Source: Eubacterium sp. (lineage in GTDB: Bacteria; Bacillota; Clostridia; Lachnospirales; Lachnospiraceae). From it: 32,310 nucleotides of DNA. Shown in pieces: positions 23,528-32,139 of the stretch; position 1 is the first letter of the stretch; the number at the start of each line of letters is the position of its first letter. The position numbers and the translations under genes were made by a program. The stretch spans positions 1 through 32,310 of the forward strand of contig JAETSX010000042.1 in the NCBI GenBank assembly GCA_021769425.1, in the 5' to 3' direction. The notes under the pieces are model-generated. The model was not told the origin of the DNA. It did not search any database and saw nothing but the letters and a program-made list of their open reading frames with translations.

Positions 23528-24792
23528 GGCCCCGCTTCCTCACTTTCCTCAGACGAACCAATCTCATACTCCCATTCCCTGCCGCTTCCCGGTTTCAGTT
23601 CTCCCCAGCCCATATCCCGGATATTCAGAAGAATCTTTCCTTCTTCTCCGGAATACAGCGACAGGGACAGGCGGTATCTTCCCTGTTCGGATGGAGGAAG
23701 TTCCGTAAGCTCCAGGCTTTCGATTTTCGCTTCCCGGCTTCCAGGCTTTTGCATCCACAACTCTAAAAAGGGTTCCCCTTCCAACAGAATCCGCAGCTTT
23801 TTCCTGGCCTGATGCCGGTTGCATCCCGCCTCTAACAATGGATAAAAATAATCGCTGTCGCCTTTGGTAACTTTGATCAAAATATGTTCCAAAACCTTGT
23901 ATTCACAAAAATATACTGTCTGGGCCTCCTCCTGGTGCACTTCAAGCATTCCTGCATAGCAGGCGCCTTTGGTGTAGAGGTTTTTCCCCTGAAAAGCCCG
24001 CTTGCCCCGGCAGATCACCTGCAGGGATTCCTTCATCCAATTTCCTTCAAATCCGCTTCCAATCAGATAAACGGAAGATACGATTCTGCCGGACATAGAA
24101 TCCTGGAGCATACGCGCAAAGGCCAGGTCCCACTGGCTCACATCTTCCGGCAGCTTTCCCAAACACACTTCTTCCACCTCTGTCACCCTGGGCCTGGTCT
24201 TACGGTTGCTGATCAGCCGTTTCTGCCAGATTTCCTCTCCGCTGCAGGAATACAAAAGCACATCGTACTGCCACAGTTCCTGCTCCTGGCACACGGCATA
24301 GGCGTAAAAACTTTCCCGATGATCCTGAATAATCAGCTGTTCCTCAGAGAATCCCAGCCTCTCTGCCATATCCTGCAGCAGGATGACCACCTCGTCCGTT
24401 ACTTCTTTGATGGAAAACACGCATCTTTTCACGGCCTGCACGCCTTTTGCCGGAAGTGCAATCCGCAGCGCTTTTCTTAAGAATACAAAAAGCAGATCCT
24501 CCGCCTGATATTCTTTATCCAGAAAAACTGTTTTGTGCTTTAATGCTTTATCTAACAGATATTCCGCATAAATACCCTCTCCGGTTTCCGCCAAACGGCT
24601 GGCTTCCTCTCCGAAACACCATTTTCCGGTCAGTTTCCGCTTGCAGATGGCCGTAGGGATCCGGTACAATTCCGTCCCTGCCACAGTGCTTCTCGTCTCC
24701 GGTTCCGTCATTCCCTGATGGTAACAGCTTACCTGCGTCCATCGGTTCCCCAGTTCTATTCCAATATACCATTCGCCTGCTGCCGGCTTCAT
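23524..24792 (-). CDS. DUF5716-like protein with degenerate HSP70/actin ATPase fold
   Basis: The 422-residue protein shows ASKHA landmarks: a phosphate-1-like strand YIGIELGNRWTQVSCY (9-24), a connect-like HRESFYAYA (158-166), an adenosine-like YLIGSGFEG (243-251) and the following TKGACYAGM (274-282). The phosphate-2 position reads YDVLLYSCSGEE, lacking the DxGGGT pattern, and the first loop has Glu in place of the usual Asp, so ATP hydrolysis may be weak or lost. The last 120 residues look beta-rich, reminiscent of an HSP70 substrate domain. I associate it with the DUF5716 family from memory. It lies 27 bases after the giant DUF5717-like gene. Confidence 0.75.
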   Translation of the reverse strand: MKPAAGEWYIGIELGNRWTQVSCYHQGMTEPETRSTVAGTELYRIPTAICKRKLTGKWCFGEEASRLAETGEGIYAEYLLDKALKHKTVFLDKEYQAEDLLFVFLRKALRIALPAKGVQAVKRCVFSIKEVTDEVVILLQDMAERLGFSEEQLIIQDHRESFYAYAVCQEQELWQYDVLLYSCSGEEIWQKRLISNRKTRPRVTEVEEVCLGKLPEDVSQWDLAFARMLQDSMSGRIVSSVYLIGSGFEGNWMKESLQVICRGKRAFQGKNLYTKGACYAGMLEVHQEEAQTVYFCEYKVLEHILIKVTKGDSDYFYPLLEAGCNRHQARKKLRILLEGEPFLELWMQKPGSREAKIESLELTELPPSEQGRYRLSLSLYSGEEGKILLNIRDMGWGELKPGSGREWEYEIGSSEESEEAGP

Positions 24793-24819
24793 TCTCTCAC
24801 CTGCTTTCCCCGGCGTCTC

Positions 24820-27800
24820 TTACAAAACGCCGAATTCTTCCCGTACCAGCCCGTCCAGCCGCCCATAGGTTTCCAGCCGTTCCATCAATGTGATCTCATC
24901 CTCCATCTGCCGGCTTACCATCATGTCATTGACTAAATCATAACGGCTGCCCTCCGCATGGGTGCAAAGCTCCTGATTCTGTACCTGTCCGCTTTCTGTC
25001 ACTATCCATTTCCCGTCTTTTTCTTCTTTGATATAGTAGGGAATCTTCTCTCCGTAAAAAACCAAAAAATCTTTGACAAAAACGCCCTCATACATTTCCT
25101 GCATTTTCTGCTCTGTGTATTCAGAACCTCCCACTGGAAGATAGCTTAAGATTACATTCCCGCCGGGACTGGTGCGGTACTCCAGAAATACCTTGTCATG
25201 ATACAGATATTTTCCTGCAAAGAATTCCGGCAGGGATTTATAAAATCCAAAATATTTTTCCCGGGAAATAAATTCTTCCAATATCCGCTCGGCGCAGGCA
25301 GTTTCCTCTTCTGTCATGGTATGGCCAGAGGCGCACCATTTTAAGAATCCCAGCCTGCACACTTCATTCATCTCCACGCCCTCTTTCATCAGCTTGTAGA
25401 TTTTTTCAAATGCATAATCTGACACCACTGCATCTTTGGCCACAAACTGAGAAGCCATCCAGGTCAGACAGGCCAGTACAATGATCTCCCTGCCCATGTT
25501 CTCCCCATAACTCTCAAAAATCTTTTCAAGATTTGCAGAAAATTCTTCCGTATACAAAAACTGTATCAGGCAGCGTTCCTCCAGTCCATAGGTATCCAGC
25601 TCAAAATCGCAGGCAGCCTGCCACAATTTCATCATTTCTTCCAGATTTCCATGGAAATACCGGCACATATAATTCAAAATACGTTCGTTGTACTTGCCCC
25701 GCAAAAACACGCTCCGGCACAATCCCAGCAAAAATTCATCCGGCGCCTCTTCCGCATCCAGTTCTTCCATTCGATGGCTGATTACATAAACCAGTTTTGG
25801 CGCAGAAATATTTTCACTTCCGTAAGATAAAAGGAGTTCATAAGCGCGTTTGTAGTGGCGTCTCGCCACCAAAAGCTCCATAATCCGCTCCCTGGCCCGC
25901 TTCTGCATTCCTTCAAAGGATACAGACAGCAAAAATTCATCCAATGCTTCCCCGGTATAATTATAATAAAAATAAGCAATCATCTGGGGCCTTAATTCTT
26001 CCCGGTATTCATCGCTGATTGCTTCTGATTCCATCATCATCTGCAGATTGGGCAGATCCTCCGGTACATAGGTTTGCCAGATTTTCTTCCCGTCAAAATA
26101 TTTCAGTAAATAGGGCAGCTTCTCCTTTGCCGCATTCCTGCCCTTGTCCATAAATTTCTCGCTGTCCATCAAAGGAACCACAGACAGCTCTTCCCGGGGC
26201 AGATAACGGTTTCCTCTGGAATCCTCCAGCAAAATCTGATAGGAGCTGCTATAGAGGTTCACATACCCGATTCCGTGGTTTAAAGGGATTCTCTGCTCCT
26301 TTTTCAGCGGATGCTGGCGCACCACAAGCTGCATCGCCCTGGCATCCTTACAGGTAACCTGATGGGTAAAAATGATCTTTGACAAATGCCCTGCCATCTC
26401 GTCTGTAATCAATTCCGGCGTCAGAACCTCTCTGTAAACCACGGACATATCTTCATCAATTCTTCCGGCCTGAAGCTGCTTTACCACAAATACTTCCATA
26501 TTTTTCCGATAATGGGAATAATTGCTTTTCCAGGAAGATTTATGTTCAATCATGGCCCGGTACAGCATGGCCTGGGGACGGTAGGCAAGGCTGCTGTGAT
26601 ACTGGAAATAAATCACAACAGTCTTGGGCATCTTCGCCAATTGCTTTCTCCCAGCTGACAGCATCCATGCCTCGTAGATTCCGGCAATGCGCAGCTCTTC
26701 CCCAATGCCTAAGTGATACCATTTCCAATACTCTTTCCCATAACAATTCCACTTCATACAGTAACTGCAGACGGCCTGGAGCATTTCTTTCTCCGGAAAC
26801 ACATCATAACAGGCGCACAGAATCCGATACCAGACGGGATCAAAACTTGAAATCTCCGGCACAATCTGACAGACCTGTTCGGCCATTCCTCTGGTAAGGG
26901 CATGACGTTTGGCTGCCCAGTAGAGGATATTCCGCTCAAACAAGTCTGCCCGGTACATAAGAAAAGGTTCCTTCTCCACAATCCGGTAAGCCTCCAGATA
27001 AAGGATGGGGCTTTGCCCTGCCGCCGCAATCTGTCTGGCAATAATCTCAAGCTTCCTTCCCTTGCTGTAGTTTAATTCTTCGTCCAGAAACAGCAGCATC
27101 CATAAAAGCATGTTGTTTTCCTGGTTCTTGTGATAAATTTTCCGTATTTTTCCTGTTATCTTATTGACATAGACAGGCTCCGGTTCCCGCAGAGTGCACA
27201 GATACAGATAATAGGCATACAGCGGAGATTCTTTCTCTACGTCATGCTTGGGAAAAGCGTCCAGCGCCCATTCCCCCTCCTGCCGCTGCTTATTTACCAG
27301 AAACGCCTGCGCCCTGGCCAGCAGATACCAGAGATTCCCCGGGTCAAGCTGATTCAGTTCATCTAATTTCTTTACAGTTTGCTTAGTCCAGACCCCCGTT
27401 ACCATCTTGCGAAGCCCGAAATCCAGATAAAGATTCAGCAATTCCACCTGTTTTCTGCGAATTGCAAGATCCGTCCGCGCTTTGTTTTGGCTTCTCTGAA
27501 AAACACAGATTTCCACCTGCTCCGTCTGAAAAGGCGTTTTCAGGGTAATCCTGCCGAAATTTCTGCCTCCGTGAAGATGCTCCGCCAGAACCATATACTC
27601 TGCCGCACCATGGCTTCCCACGAAATCTTCTGTAGTAATCACTTTCTTCACAGGGCTAAGCCACGGGGCATCGCTGCTCATCTCAATGGCGATATATCCC
27701 CATTCTTCTTTTTTCAGGGTAATATGCTGCTTGATCGTTTCATTCAGCCGGTAGAATTCTCTCTGGGCTTCCTCAATCCGAAACACCACCCGTTTCTTTT

Positions 27801-28359
27801 TCCGGGAAGCAATCAGAAATTCCTCTACCTGGGCCATGGTACAGGGCTTGCGCTTTAACATCCGGTACAGCAGCCGCTCCTCTGTTTCCTGAGGTTTGAA
27901 AATATGGACAAATTCCGGCTGCCCAAACACCCGCACCGCTTCCTCATAAGAATTCTGCGCCAGATTGGCAAAATCAAAAATACTCTTTATTTTCCCCACC
28001 GAACTGTTGACATAATTCCTGGAAACAGACACAGAAAAAGGAAGGTCGTATTCCCCTTGATTACTGATGATATGAAAGCTTCCTTTCTGGGAATCGCCTT
28101 CTGTCAGACCTTCACTGTGAAAGACAAATCTCTGTATAATTGTTTCTCCCTGAAACTTCGGGCTGTAACATTCCATCCTGGGGCTGGAAGAACAAATTAT
28201 GCCCTGAACTGTCATATTCCCGGCGCTTTGTATCTTGAATTCACCGGTATAATCTGTTCCTTCCACCACATCCAATTCCAGTTGCTCTTCGGAAAACTGA
28301 AGTATGGAGGAATTGCTTCTGCATATTCCCGCCGCCAGTTCCTCTAATTTCTTCTGCAA
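24820..28359 (-). CDS. DUF5717-like giant protein (beta-sandwich + alpha-solenoid)
   Basis: The 1179-residue protein has no signal peptide or membrane segment. Residues about 15-115 (LQFSEEQLELDVVEGTDYTG onwards) and about 190-300 (DAPWLSPVKKVI, HLHGGRNFGRITLKTPF) look like two Ig-type beta-sandwiches. From about 310 to 1100 it is nearly all helical, with repeat-like pairs (WYLLARAQAFLVNKQ, YAYYLYLCTLREPEP, RHYKRAYELLLSYGSENI), suggesting a TPR-like solenoid scaffold. A beta-rich end follows (KVFLEYRTSPGGNVILSYLP). The start is TTG at 28357-28359; no in-frame ATG exists upstream. It is the first gene of the cluster and has its own promoter. I recall such proteins as DUF5717 in Lachnospiraceae. 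Confidence 0.78.
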   Translation of the reverse strand: MQKKLEELAAGICRSNSSILQFSEEQLELDVVEGTDYTGEFKIQSAGNMTVQGIICSSSPRMECYSPKFQGETIIQRFVFHSEGLTEGDSQKGSFHIISNQGEYDLPFSVSVSRNYVNSSVGKIKSIFDFANLAQNSYEEAVRVFGQPEFVHIFKPQETEERLLYRMLKRKPCTMAQVEEFLIASRKKKRVVFRIEEAQREFYRLNETIKQHITLKKEEWGYIAIEMSSDAPWLSPVKKVITTEDFVGSHGAAEYMVLAEHLHGGRNFGRITLKTPFQTEQVEICVFQRSQNKARTDLAIRRKQVELLNLYLDFGLRKMVTGVWTKQTVKKLDELNQLDPGNLWYLLARAQAFLVNKQRQEGEWALDAFPKHDVEKESPLYAYYLYLCTLREPEPVYVNKITGKIRKIYHKNQENNMLLWMLLFLDEELNYSKGRKLEIIARQIAAAGQSPILYLEAYRIVEKEPFLMYRADLFERNILYWAAKRHALTRGMAEQVCQIVPEISSFDPVWYRILCACYDVFPEKEMLQAVCSYCMKWNCYGKEYWKWYHLGIGEELRIAGIYEAWMLSAGRKQLAKMPKTVVIYFQYHSSLAYRPQAMLYRAMIEHKSSWKSNYSHYRKNMEVFVVKQLQAGRIDEDMSVVYREVLTPELITDEMAGHLSKIIFTHQVTCKDARAMQLVVRQHPLKKEQRIPLNHGIGYVNLYSSSYQILLEDSRGNRYLPREELSVVPLMDSEKFMDKGRNAAKEKLPYLLKYFDGKKIWQTYVPEDLPNLQMMMESEAISDEYREELRPQMIAYFYYNYTGEALDEFLLSVSFEGMQKRARERIMELLVARRHYKRAYELLLSYGSENISAPKLVYVISHRMEELDAEEAPDEFLLGLCRSVFLRGKYNERILNYMCRYFHGNLEEMMKLWQAACDFELDTYGLEERCLIQFLYTEEFSANLEKIFESYGENMGREIIVLACLTWMASQFVAKDAVVSDYAFEKIYKLMKEGVEMNEVCRLGFLKWCASGHTMTEEETACAERILEEFISREKYFGFYKSLPEFFAGKYLYHDKVFLEYRTSPGGNVILSYLPVGGSEYTEQKMQEMYEGVFVKDFLVFYGEKIPYYIKEEKDGKWIVTESGQVQNQELCTHAEGSRYDLVNDMMVSRQMEDEITLMERLETYGRLDGLVREEFGVL

Positions 28360-28378
28360 ATCCTCACCTGCTTTATGG

Positions 28379-28406
28379 TTGCTTTTTTATCAAGATCCGT
28401 TATAAT
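28379..28406 (+). promoter_or_regulatory. Candidate promoter of the aminotransferase gene
   Basis: TTGCTT (28379-28384) and TATAAT (28401-28406) with a 16-base spacer, about 57 bases before the ATG. It overlaps the start region of the opposite promoter, so the two transcripts may interfere. Confidence 0.5.
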
Positions 28407-28415
28407 GTATTATTA

Positions 28416-28444
28416 ATTATAAACCATTCATACATTTGTGTAAA
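28416..28444 (-). promoter_or_regulatory. Promoter of the DUF5717 cluster
   Basis: On the minus strand TTTACA (28444-28439) and TATAAT (28421-28416) are exactly 17 bases apart, about 57 bases before the TTG start of the giant gene. No operator-like dyad is visible, which suggests housekeeping expression. Confidence 0.7.
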
Positions 28445-28462
28445 TATTTTTGGAGGAAATTT

Positions 28463-29554
28463 ATGTTACAGCACAAGGATTATTTTCACGGAAGTGATTT
28501 AGAAAAAATTGAACAGATCTACGGCATCAAAAAAGAAGAAATTACAAGTTTCAGCGCCAATGTAAATCCCCTGGGAATTTCCCCTCTTCTGAAAGAAACG
28601 CTGGCAAACCACATCGACGCCATCACCTCTTATCCGGATCGGGAATACCTTTCCCTGCGCAGATGCATTGCAGATTATGTGGGCGCCGATTATGAAAATA
28701 TCATTATGGGCAACGGCTCCACAGAGCTGATTTCTCTTTTTATCCAGATTGAGCATCCTGCAAAGGCTCTGATTATCGGGCCTACTTATTCCGAATACGA
28801 ACGGGAAATCGCTTTGGGCGGCGGAACCTGTCTCTATTATCCCCTGCAGGAAGAACTGGATTTTGTGCTGGATGTGGAACATTTTACGAAACAATTGAAT
28901 GAAAGCCTTAATCTGTTAGTCATCTGCAATCCCAACAACCCCACTTCCGGCGCCATCTCCCGGAAAACCATGCGGAAAATCCTGGATGTGTGCAAACAGC
29001 ATGACATTTTTGTTATGGTGGATGAAACTTATGTGGAATTTGCAGATAATTATGAGGAAATCACCTCAGTTCCCCTGACTGCTTTTTACAATAACATTGT
29101 CATCTTGCGGGGAACTTCCAAATTTTTTGCGGCTCCGGGACTTCGGCTGGGCTATGCCGTCACCGGAAACCGGGATTTTATCAAAGCCATCAACACCCGG
29201 AAAAATCCCTGGACCATCAATTCCCTGGCAGTCATTGCAGGGGAAATTATGTTTCGGGACACTGCCTACATTGCCAAAACCAAAGCATTGATTTCCAAAG
29301 AACGCACTCGGATGCACCAATTGTTCTCCCAGGACAGCCGCTTTAAGGTTTACCCGCCCAGCGGCAATTTTATGCTGGTGCGCCTTCTGTCTGAGGACAT
29401 GACCTCTGGGGAGCTGTTTGAGCGGGCAATCCGGGAAAAAATGATGATCCGGGACTGCTCCACCTTTCCGTTTCTGGATCATAAGTATATCAGGTTCTGT
29501 TTTATGAGTGAGGAAATGAATGACAGACTGGCGGAATGCATTATGAGGAAATGA
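28463..29554 (+). CDS. PLP-dependent aminotransferase/decarboxylase (HisC/CobD-like)
   Basis: From ATG 28463 (GGAGG at 28452-28456) the protein has 363 residues of fold-type I. The PLP lysine is Lys220 in RGTSKFFAAPGLRLGY; CNPNNPTSG (155-163) and VDETYVEFA with Asp187 and Tyr190 complete the cofactor site. HGSDLEKIE and FSANVNPLG near the start recall L-threonine-O-3-phosphate decarboxylase (CobD), while the overall pattern also fits histidinol-phosphate aminotransferase. No his or cob genes are adjacent, so the substrate cannot be decided here. A longer frame from 28436 lacks a ribosome binding site. Confidence 0.85.
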   Translation: MLQHKDYFHGSDLEKIEQIYGIKKEEITSFSANVNPLGISPLLKETLANHIDAITSYPDREYLSLRRCIADYVGADYENIIMGNGSTELISLFIQIEHPAKALIIGPTYSEYEREIALGGGTCLYYPLQEELDFVLDVEHFTKQLNESLNLLVICNPNNPTSGAISRKTMRKILDVCKQHDIFVMVDETYVEFADNYEEITSVPLTAFYNNIVILRGTSKFFAAPGLRLGYAVTGNRDFIKAINTRKNPWTINSLAVIAGEIMFRDTAYIAKTKALISKERTRMHQLFSQDSRFKVYPPSGNFMLVRLLSEDMTSGELFERAIREKMMIRDCSTFPFLDHKYIRFCFMSEEMNDRLAECIMRK

Positions 29555-29580
29555 GAATGCATTATGAGGTATGGGAATGC
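29534..29580 (+). repeat. 20-bp tandem duplication at the aminotransferase stop
   Basis: GAATGCATTATGAGGAAATGA (29534-29554, containing the stop) is followed by GAATGCATTATGAGGTATGG (29555-29574) and a partial GAATGC. It is the same kind of stop-codon-proximal duplication as at obg. Confidence 0.8.
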
Positions 29581-29588
29581 AGACAATG

Positions 29589-29634
29589 GCAGCGGCGTTT
29601 CAAATGATAAATAACAAGTATGAATCGCCGCTGC
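29589..29634. other. Long-loop hairpin downstream of the aminotransferase
   Basis: GCAGCGGCG (29589-29597) pairs perfectly with CGCCGCTGC (29626-29634) across a 28-base loop. It sits between convergent genes and could end transcription from either side, but no U-run follows. The rest of 29555-29739 holds nothing I recognise. Confidence 0.45.
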
Positions 29635-29739
29635 TTAAACACAAGCCGATGAACGCTTTTTTGAAGCAAATAAAGGCTTTGCATATGTGATAAATTCCAA
29701 CCGCACAGGCAGAACTTATTTTTTTAGAAATTCAAGGTT

Positions 29740-30585
29740 TTACACTCCCGAATAAGCGGAATATCCTGCATCAATGGGAAGCACAACCCCGGTGATTGCG
29801 CTTGCCGCCTTGTCATCGCAGAGGAAGAATACGCCGCCCAACAGCTCTTCGCTTTCCACAAAACGGCCGGTAGGGGTACCAGCCAGAATCTTGTTGGATC
29901 GGGGCGTAGGCGTGCCGTCTTCTTCAAACAGCAGCGCACGGTTCTGATTGGACACCAGAAATCCCGGCGCAATGGCATTGCAGCGGATGCCCGTTCCCGC
30001 AAAGTGAGTGGCCAGCCACTGGGTAAAGTTGGACACTGCCGCTTTTGCTCCGGAATAGGCAGGGATCTTTGTAAGTGGAACATACGCATTCATGGAAGAA
30101 ATATTCAGAATGCTGCCGGCTTTCTTTTCCACCATATCTTTTGCAAATACCTGAGTGGGCAGCAAGGTTCCCTGGAAATTCAACTTAAAGACGAAGTCCA
30201 CGCCGTTGGGATCCAAATCAAAGAAAGTTTTCTGGCCCTCCTTTTTTTCGTGATGATACTCATTGTCTGTGGTGGCGCGTGGATTGTTGCCTCCGGCTCC
30301 GTTGATTAAGATATCGCAGGGACCCAAATCTGCTAAGACCTGTTGATGAACGGTTTCCAGTTCTTCCGGATCAAGGACATTCGCTTTATAGCCTTTGCAG
30401 ACATAGCCCTCTGCTTCCACTTCTTCTGCCAGTTTTTTCACTGCGTCTTCATTTAAATCCAGGGCCGCCACTTTGGCTCCTGCCTGGGCGAAAGCTTTTG
30501 CCATAGTGCCGCAGAGTACGCCTCCGGCTCCGGTTACTACGACAACTTTCCTGGTGAAATCTATCTTTAATGGTAATTCTAACAT
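29740..30585 (-). CDS. uxuB: SDR-family D-mannonate oxidoreductase (fructuronate reductase)
   Basis: The 281-residue short-chain dehydrogenase has the nucleotide loop TGAGGVLCG (18-26), NGAGGNNPRATTD (95-107), catalytic serines at 163-164 (NISSMN) and the YxxxK pair Tyr177/Lys181 (YSGAK). The GAGGNNPRAT insertion and the downstream hexuronate genes fit the Bacillus YjmF/UxuB type, which interconverts D-fructuronate and D-mannonate with NAD(P)H. It is not related to the long-chain UxuB of E. coli. It is last in the minus-strand uxuA-uxaC-uxuB order and complements both neighbours. AAAGGAAAGGAAAA precedes the ATG. Confidence 0.87.
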   Translation of the reverse strand: MLELPLKIDFTRKVVVVTGAGGVLCGTMAKAFAQAGAKVAALDLNEDAVKKLAEEVEAEGYVCKGYKANVLDPEELETVHQQVLADLGPCDILINGAGGNNPRATTDNEYHHEKKEGQKTFFDLDPNGVDFVFKLNFQGTLLPTQVFAKDMVEKKAGSILNISSMNAYVPLTKIPAYSGAKAAVSNFTQWLATHFAGTGIRCNAIAPGFLVSNQNRALLFEEDGTPTPRSNKILAGTPTGRFVESEELLGGVFFLCDDKAASAITGVVLPIDAGYSAYSGV

Positions 30586-30610
30586 GATATTTTCCTTTCC
30601 TTTATGCGTT

Positions 30611-30666
30611 CTCCGGCGGATAAATATCGCAACATTGCAATCCGCTGCGATATCTAACCGCCGGAG
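30611..30666 (-). other. Intercistronic hairpin between uxaC and the SDR gene
   Basis: CTCCGGCGG/CCGCCGGAG (30611-30619 and 30658-30666) enclose a second perfect stem ATATCGCA/TGCGATAT (30624-30631 and 30646-30653) with symmetrical four-base internal loops and a 14-base apical loop. No T-run follows on the minus strand and the SDR ribosome binding site comes about 15 bases later. It is more likely an mRNA processing/stabilising element or protein-binding structure than a terminator. Confidence 0.7.
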
Positions 30667-30710
30667 TAATATTGAAAATCTTATAGTGTTTCAGACATTA
30701 TGCTTCTAAG

Positions 30711-32114
30711 CTATACTTCAAATCCAAAATAATCACGGGTATTATAATAGCTCAGGTTTCCAATCAACTGCTCCAGCGCTTTTTCATCTGCAGGATACTG
30801 GCCGCTTTCCACCCATTCCCCTGCCAGTTCACAGAGCACGCGGCGGAAGTATTCGTGGCGGGTGTAGCTTAAAAAGGATCGGGAATCAGTCAGCATTCCT
30901 ACAAAGCAGCCCAGCACGCCGTTGGCGGCTAATTCCGTTAACTGGTTACGCATCCCAAAGCGGTGGTCGTTAAACCACCAGGCGCTTCCCTGCTGGATTT
31001 TCCCGGGGACGCCTCCGCCCTGGAAGCATGCCATGATAGTGGCAATTGCCGTATTATCTGAGGGATTTAAAGAGTAGAGAATGGTTTTGGGCAATCCCCC
31101 ATTTTCTGAAAATGCGTTCAGCAGGGGAGCCAGGCATTCCACGCCGGAGCTGCTGTTGACCGCATCATAGCCAGTGTCCGGGCCCAGAAGTTCAAACTGG
31201 GGCTTATTGGCATTTCTCAAACATCCGAAATGGATCTGCATCACCCAGTTTTTCTGAGCATACTTTTTGGCACAGGCAATGGTGACTAAGGTTTTATAAG
31301 CGTCCGCCAGTTTCCGGTCCGGGCATTTGCCTTCTATCGCCATGGCAAAGGCTTGGTTTGCAGCTTTTTCGTCCGGCTCCTCATACATGCAGTAGTCCAG
31401 GCCATGATCGGCGCAGAGGCAGCCGTGGTCGGCAAAGTAATCGATCCGCTCACACAGGGCAACGGCAACGTCAGCTGCGGTATCCAGGTTTCGGCCGGCT
31501 GTTTCTGACAATTTTTGAATATATTGAGCAAAACCCGGTTTCTCAATATTGACCGCCTGATCCGGACGGAAAGCTGGAAGGACTTTGATTTCCATTTCCG
31601 GGTCCGCCTGAATTCTGTCATGGTATTCCAGGCTGTCTATGGGATCGTCTGTGGTGCAGATGGCCTGCACATGGAATTTCCTCATCAGGGAACGGGCGGT
31701 GTATCCTTTTAAGATTTCGTTGCAGCGATCGTAAATATCATCCGCATTTTCCGGCGTCAGTGATTCTGTAATGCCGAATCCCCGCTGAAGCTCCAAATGG
31801 CTCCAGTGGTAAATGGGGTTTCCAATCAGCTTTGGCATTACGCTGGCAAATGCCCGGAATTTCTCACGATCCGGCGCATCCCCGGTGATTTTATCTTCCG
31901 TAATCCCGCCGGCGCGCATCACCCGCCATTTGTAATGATCCCCGCCCAGCCAAATCTGGGAAATGTTATCAAATTTACGGTCTTCGGCGATTTCCCGGGG
32001 ATTGATATGGCAGTGATAGTCTATAATGGGCAGCTTTTCGGCTGTGCCGTGGTATAATTTTTCCGCTGTGGCTGTGGACAGCAGAAAATTTTCATCCATA
32101 AATTTTCTCATCAT
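30711..32114 (-). CDS. uxaC: Uronate isomerase (glucuronate/galacturonate isomerase)
   Basis: The 467-residue enzyme of the amidohydrolase superfamily isomerises D-glucuronate to D-fructuronate and D-galacturonate to D-tagaturonate. The metal motif DYHCHINPREIAED has its His residues at 34 and 36. TTDDPIDSLEYH, MQIHFGCLRNANKPQFELLG, and the later DSRSFLSYTRHEYFRR are family signatures. The start at 32114 gives the normal length, with GAAAGGA upstream; the frame open to 32297 overlaps the uxuA tail in another frame and is rejected. It is 25 bases downstream of uxuA. Confidence 0.97.
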   Translation of the reverse strand: MMRKFMDENFLLSTATAEKLYHGTAEKLPIIDYHCHINPREIAEDRKFDNISQIWLGGDHYKWRVMRAGGITEDKITGDAPDREKFRAFASVMPKLIGNPIYHWSHLELQRGFGITESLTPENADDIYDRCNEILKGYTARSLMRKFHVQAICTTDDPIDSLEYHDRIQADPEMEIKVLPAFRPDQAVNIEKPGFAQYIQKLSETAGRNLDTAADVAVALCERIDYFADHGCLCADHGLDYCMYEEPDEKAANQAFAMAIEGKCPDRKLADAYKTLVTIACAKKYAQKNWVMQIHFGCLRNANKPQFELLGPDTGYDAVNSSSGVECLAPLLNAFSENGGLPKTILYSLNPSDNTAIATIMACFQGGGVPGKIQQGSAWWFNDHRFGMRNQLTELAANGVLGCFVGMLTDSRSFLSYTRHEYFRRVLCELAGEWVESGQYPADEKALEQLIGNLSYYNTRDYFGFEV

Positions 32115-32139
32115 GGGCCCTTTTCCTTTCTCGGTTAAT

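Noticed and set aside
27379-28347. Long plus-strand frames opposite the DUF5717-like gene
   Set aside because: Antisense shadows of the large minus-strand gene, whose 1179 codons are uninterrupted and have a promoter.
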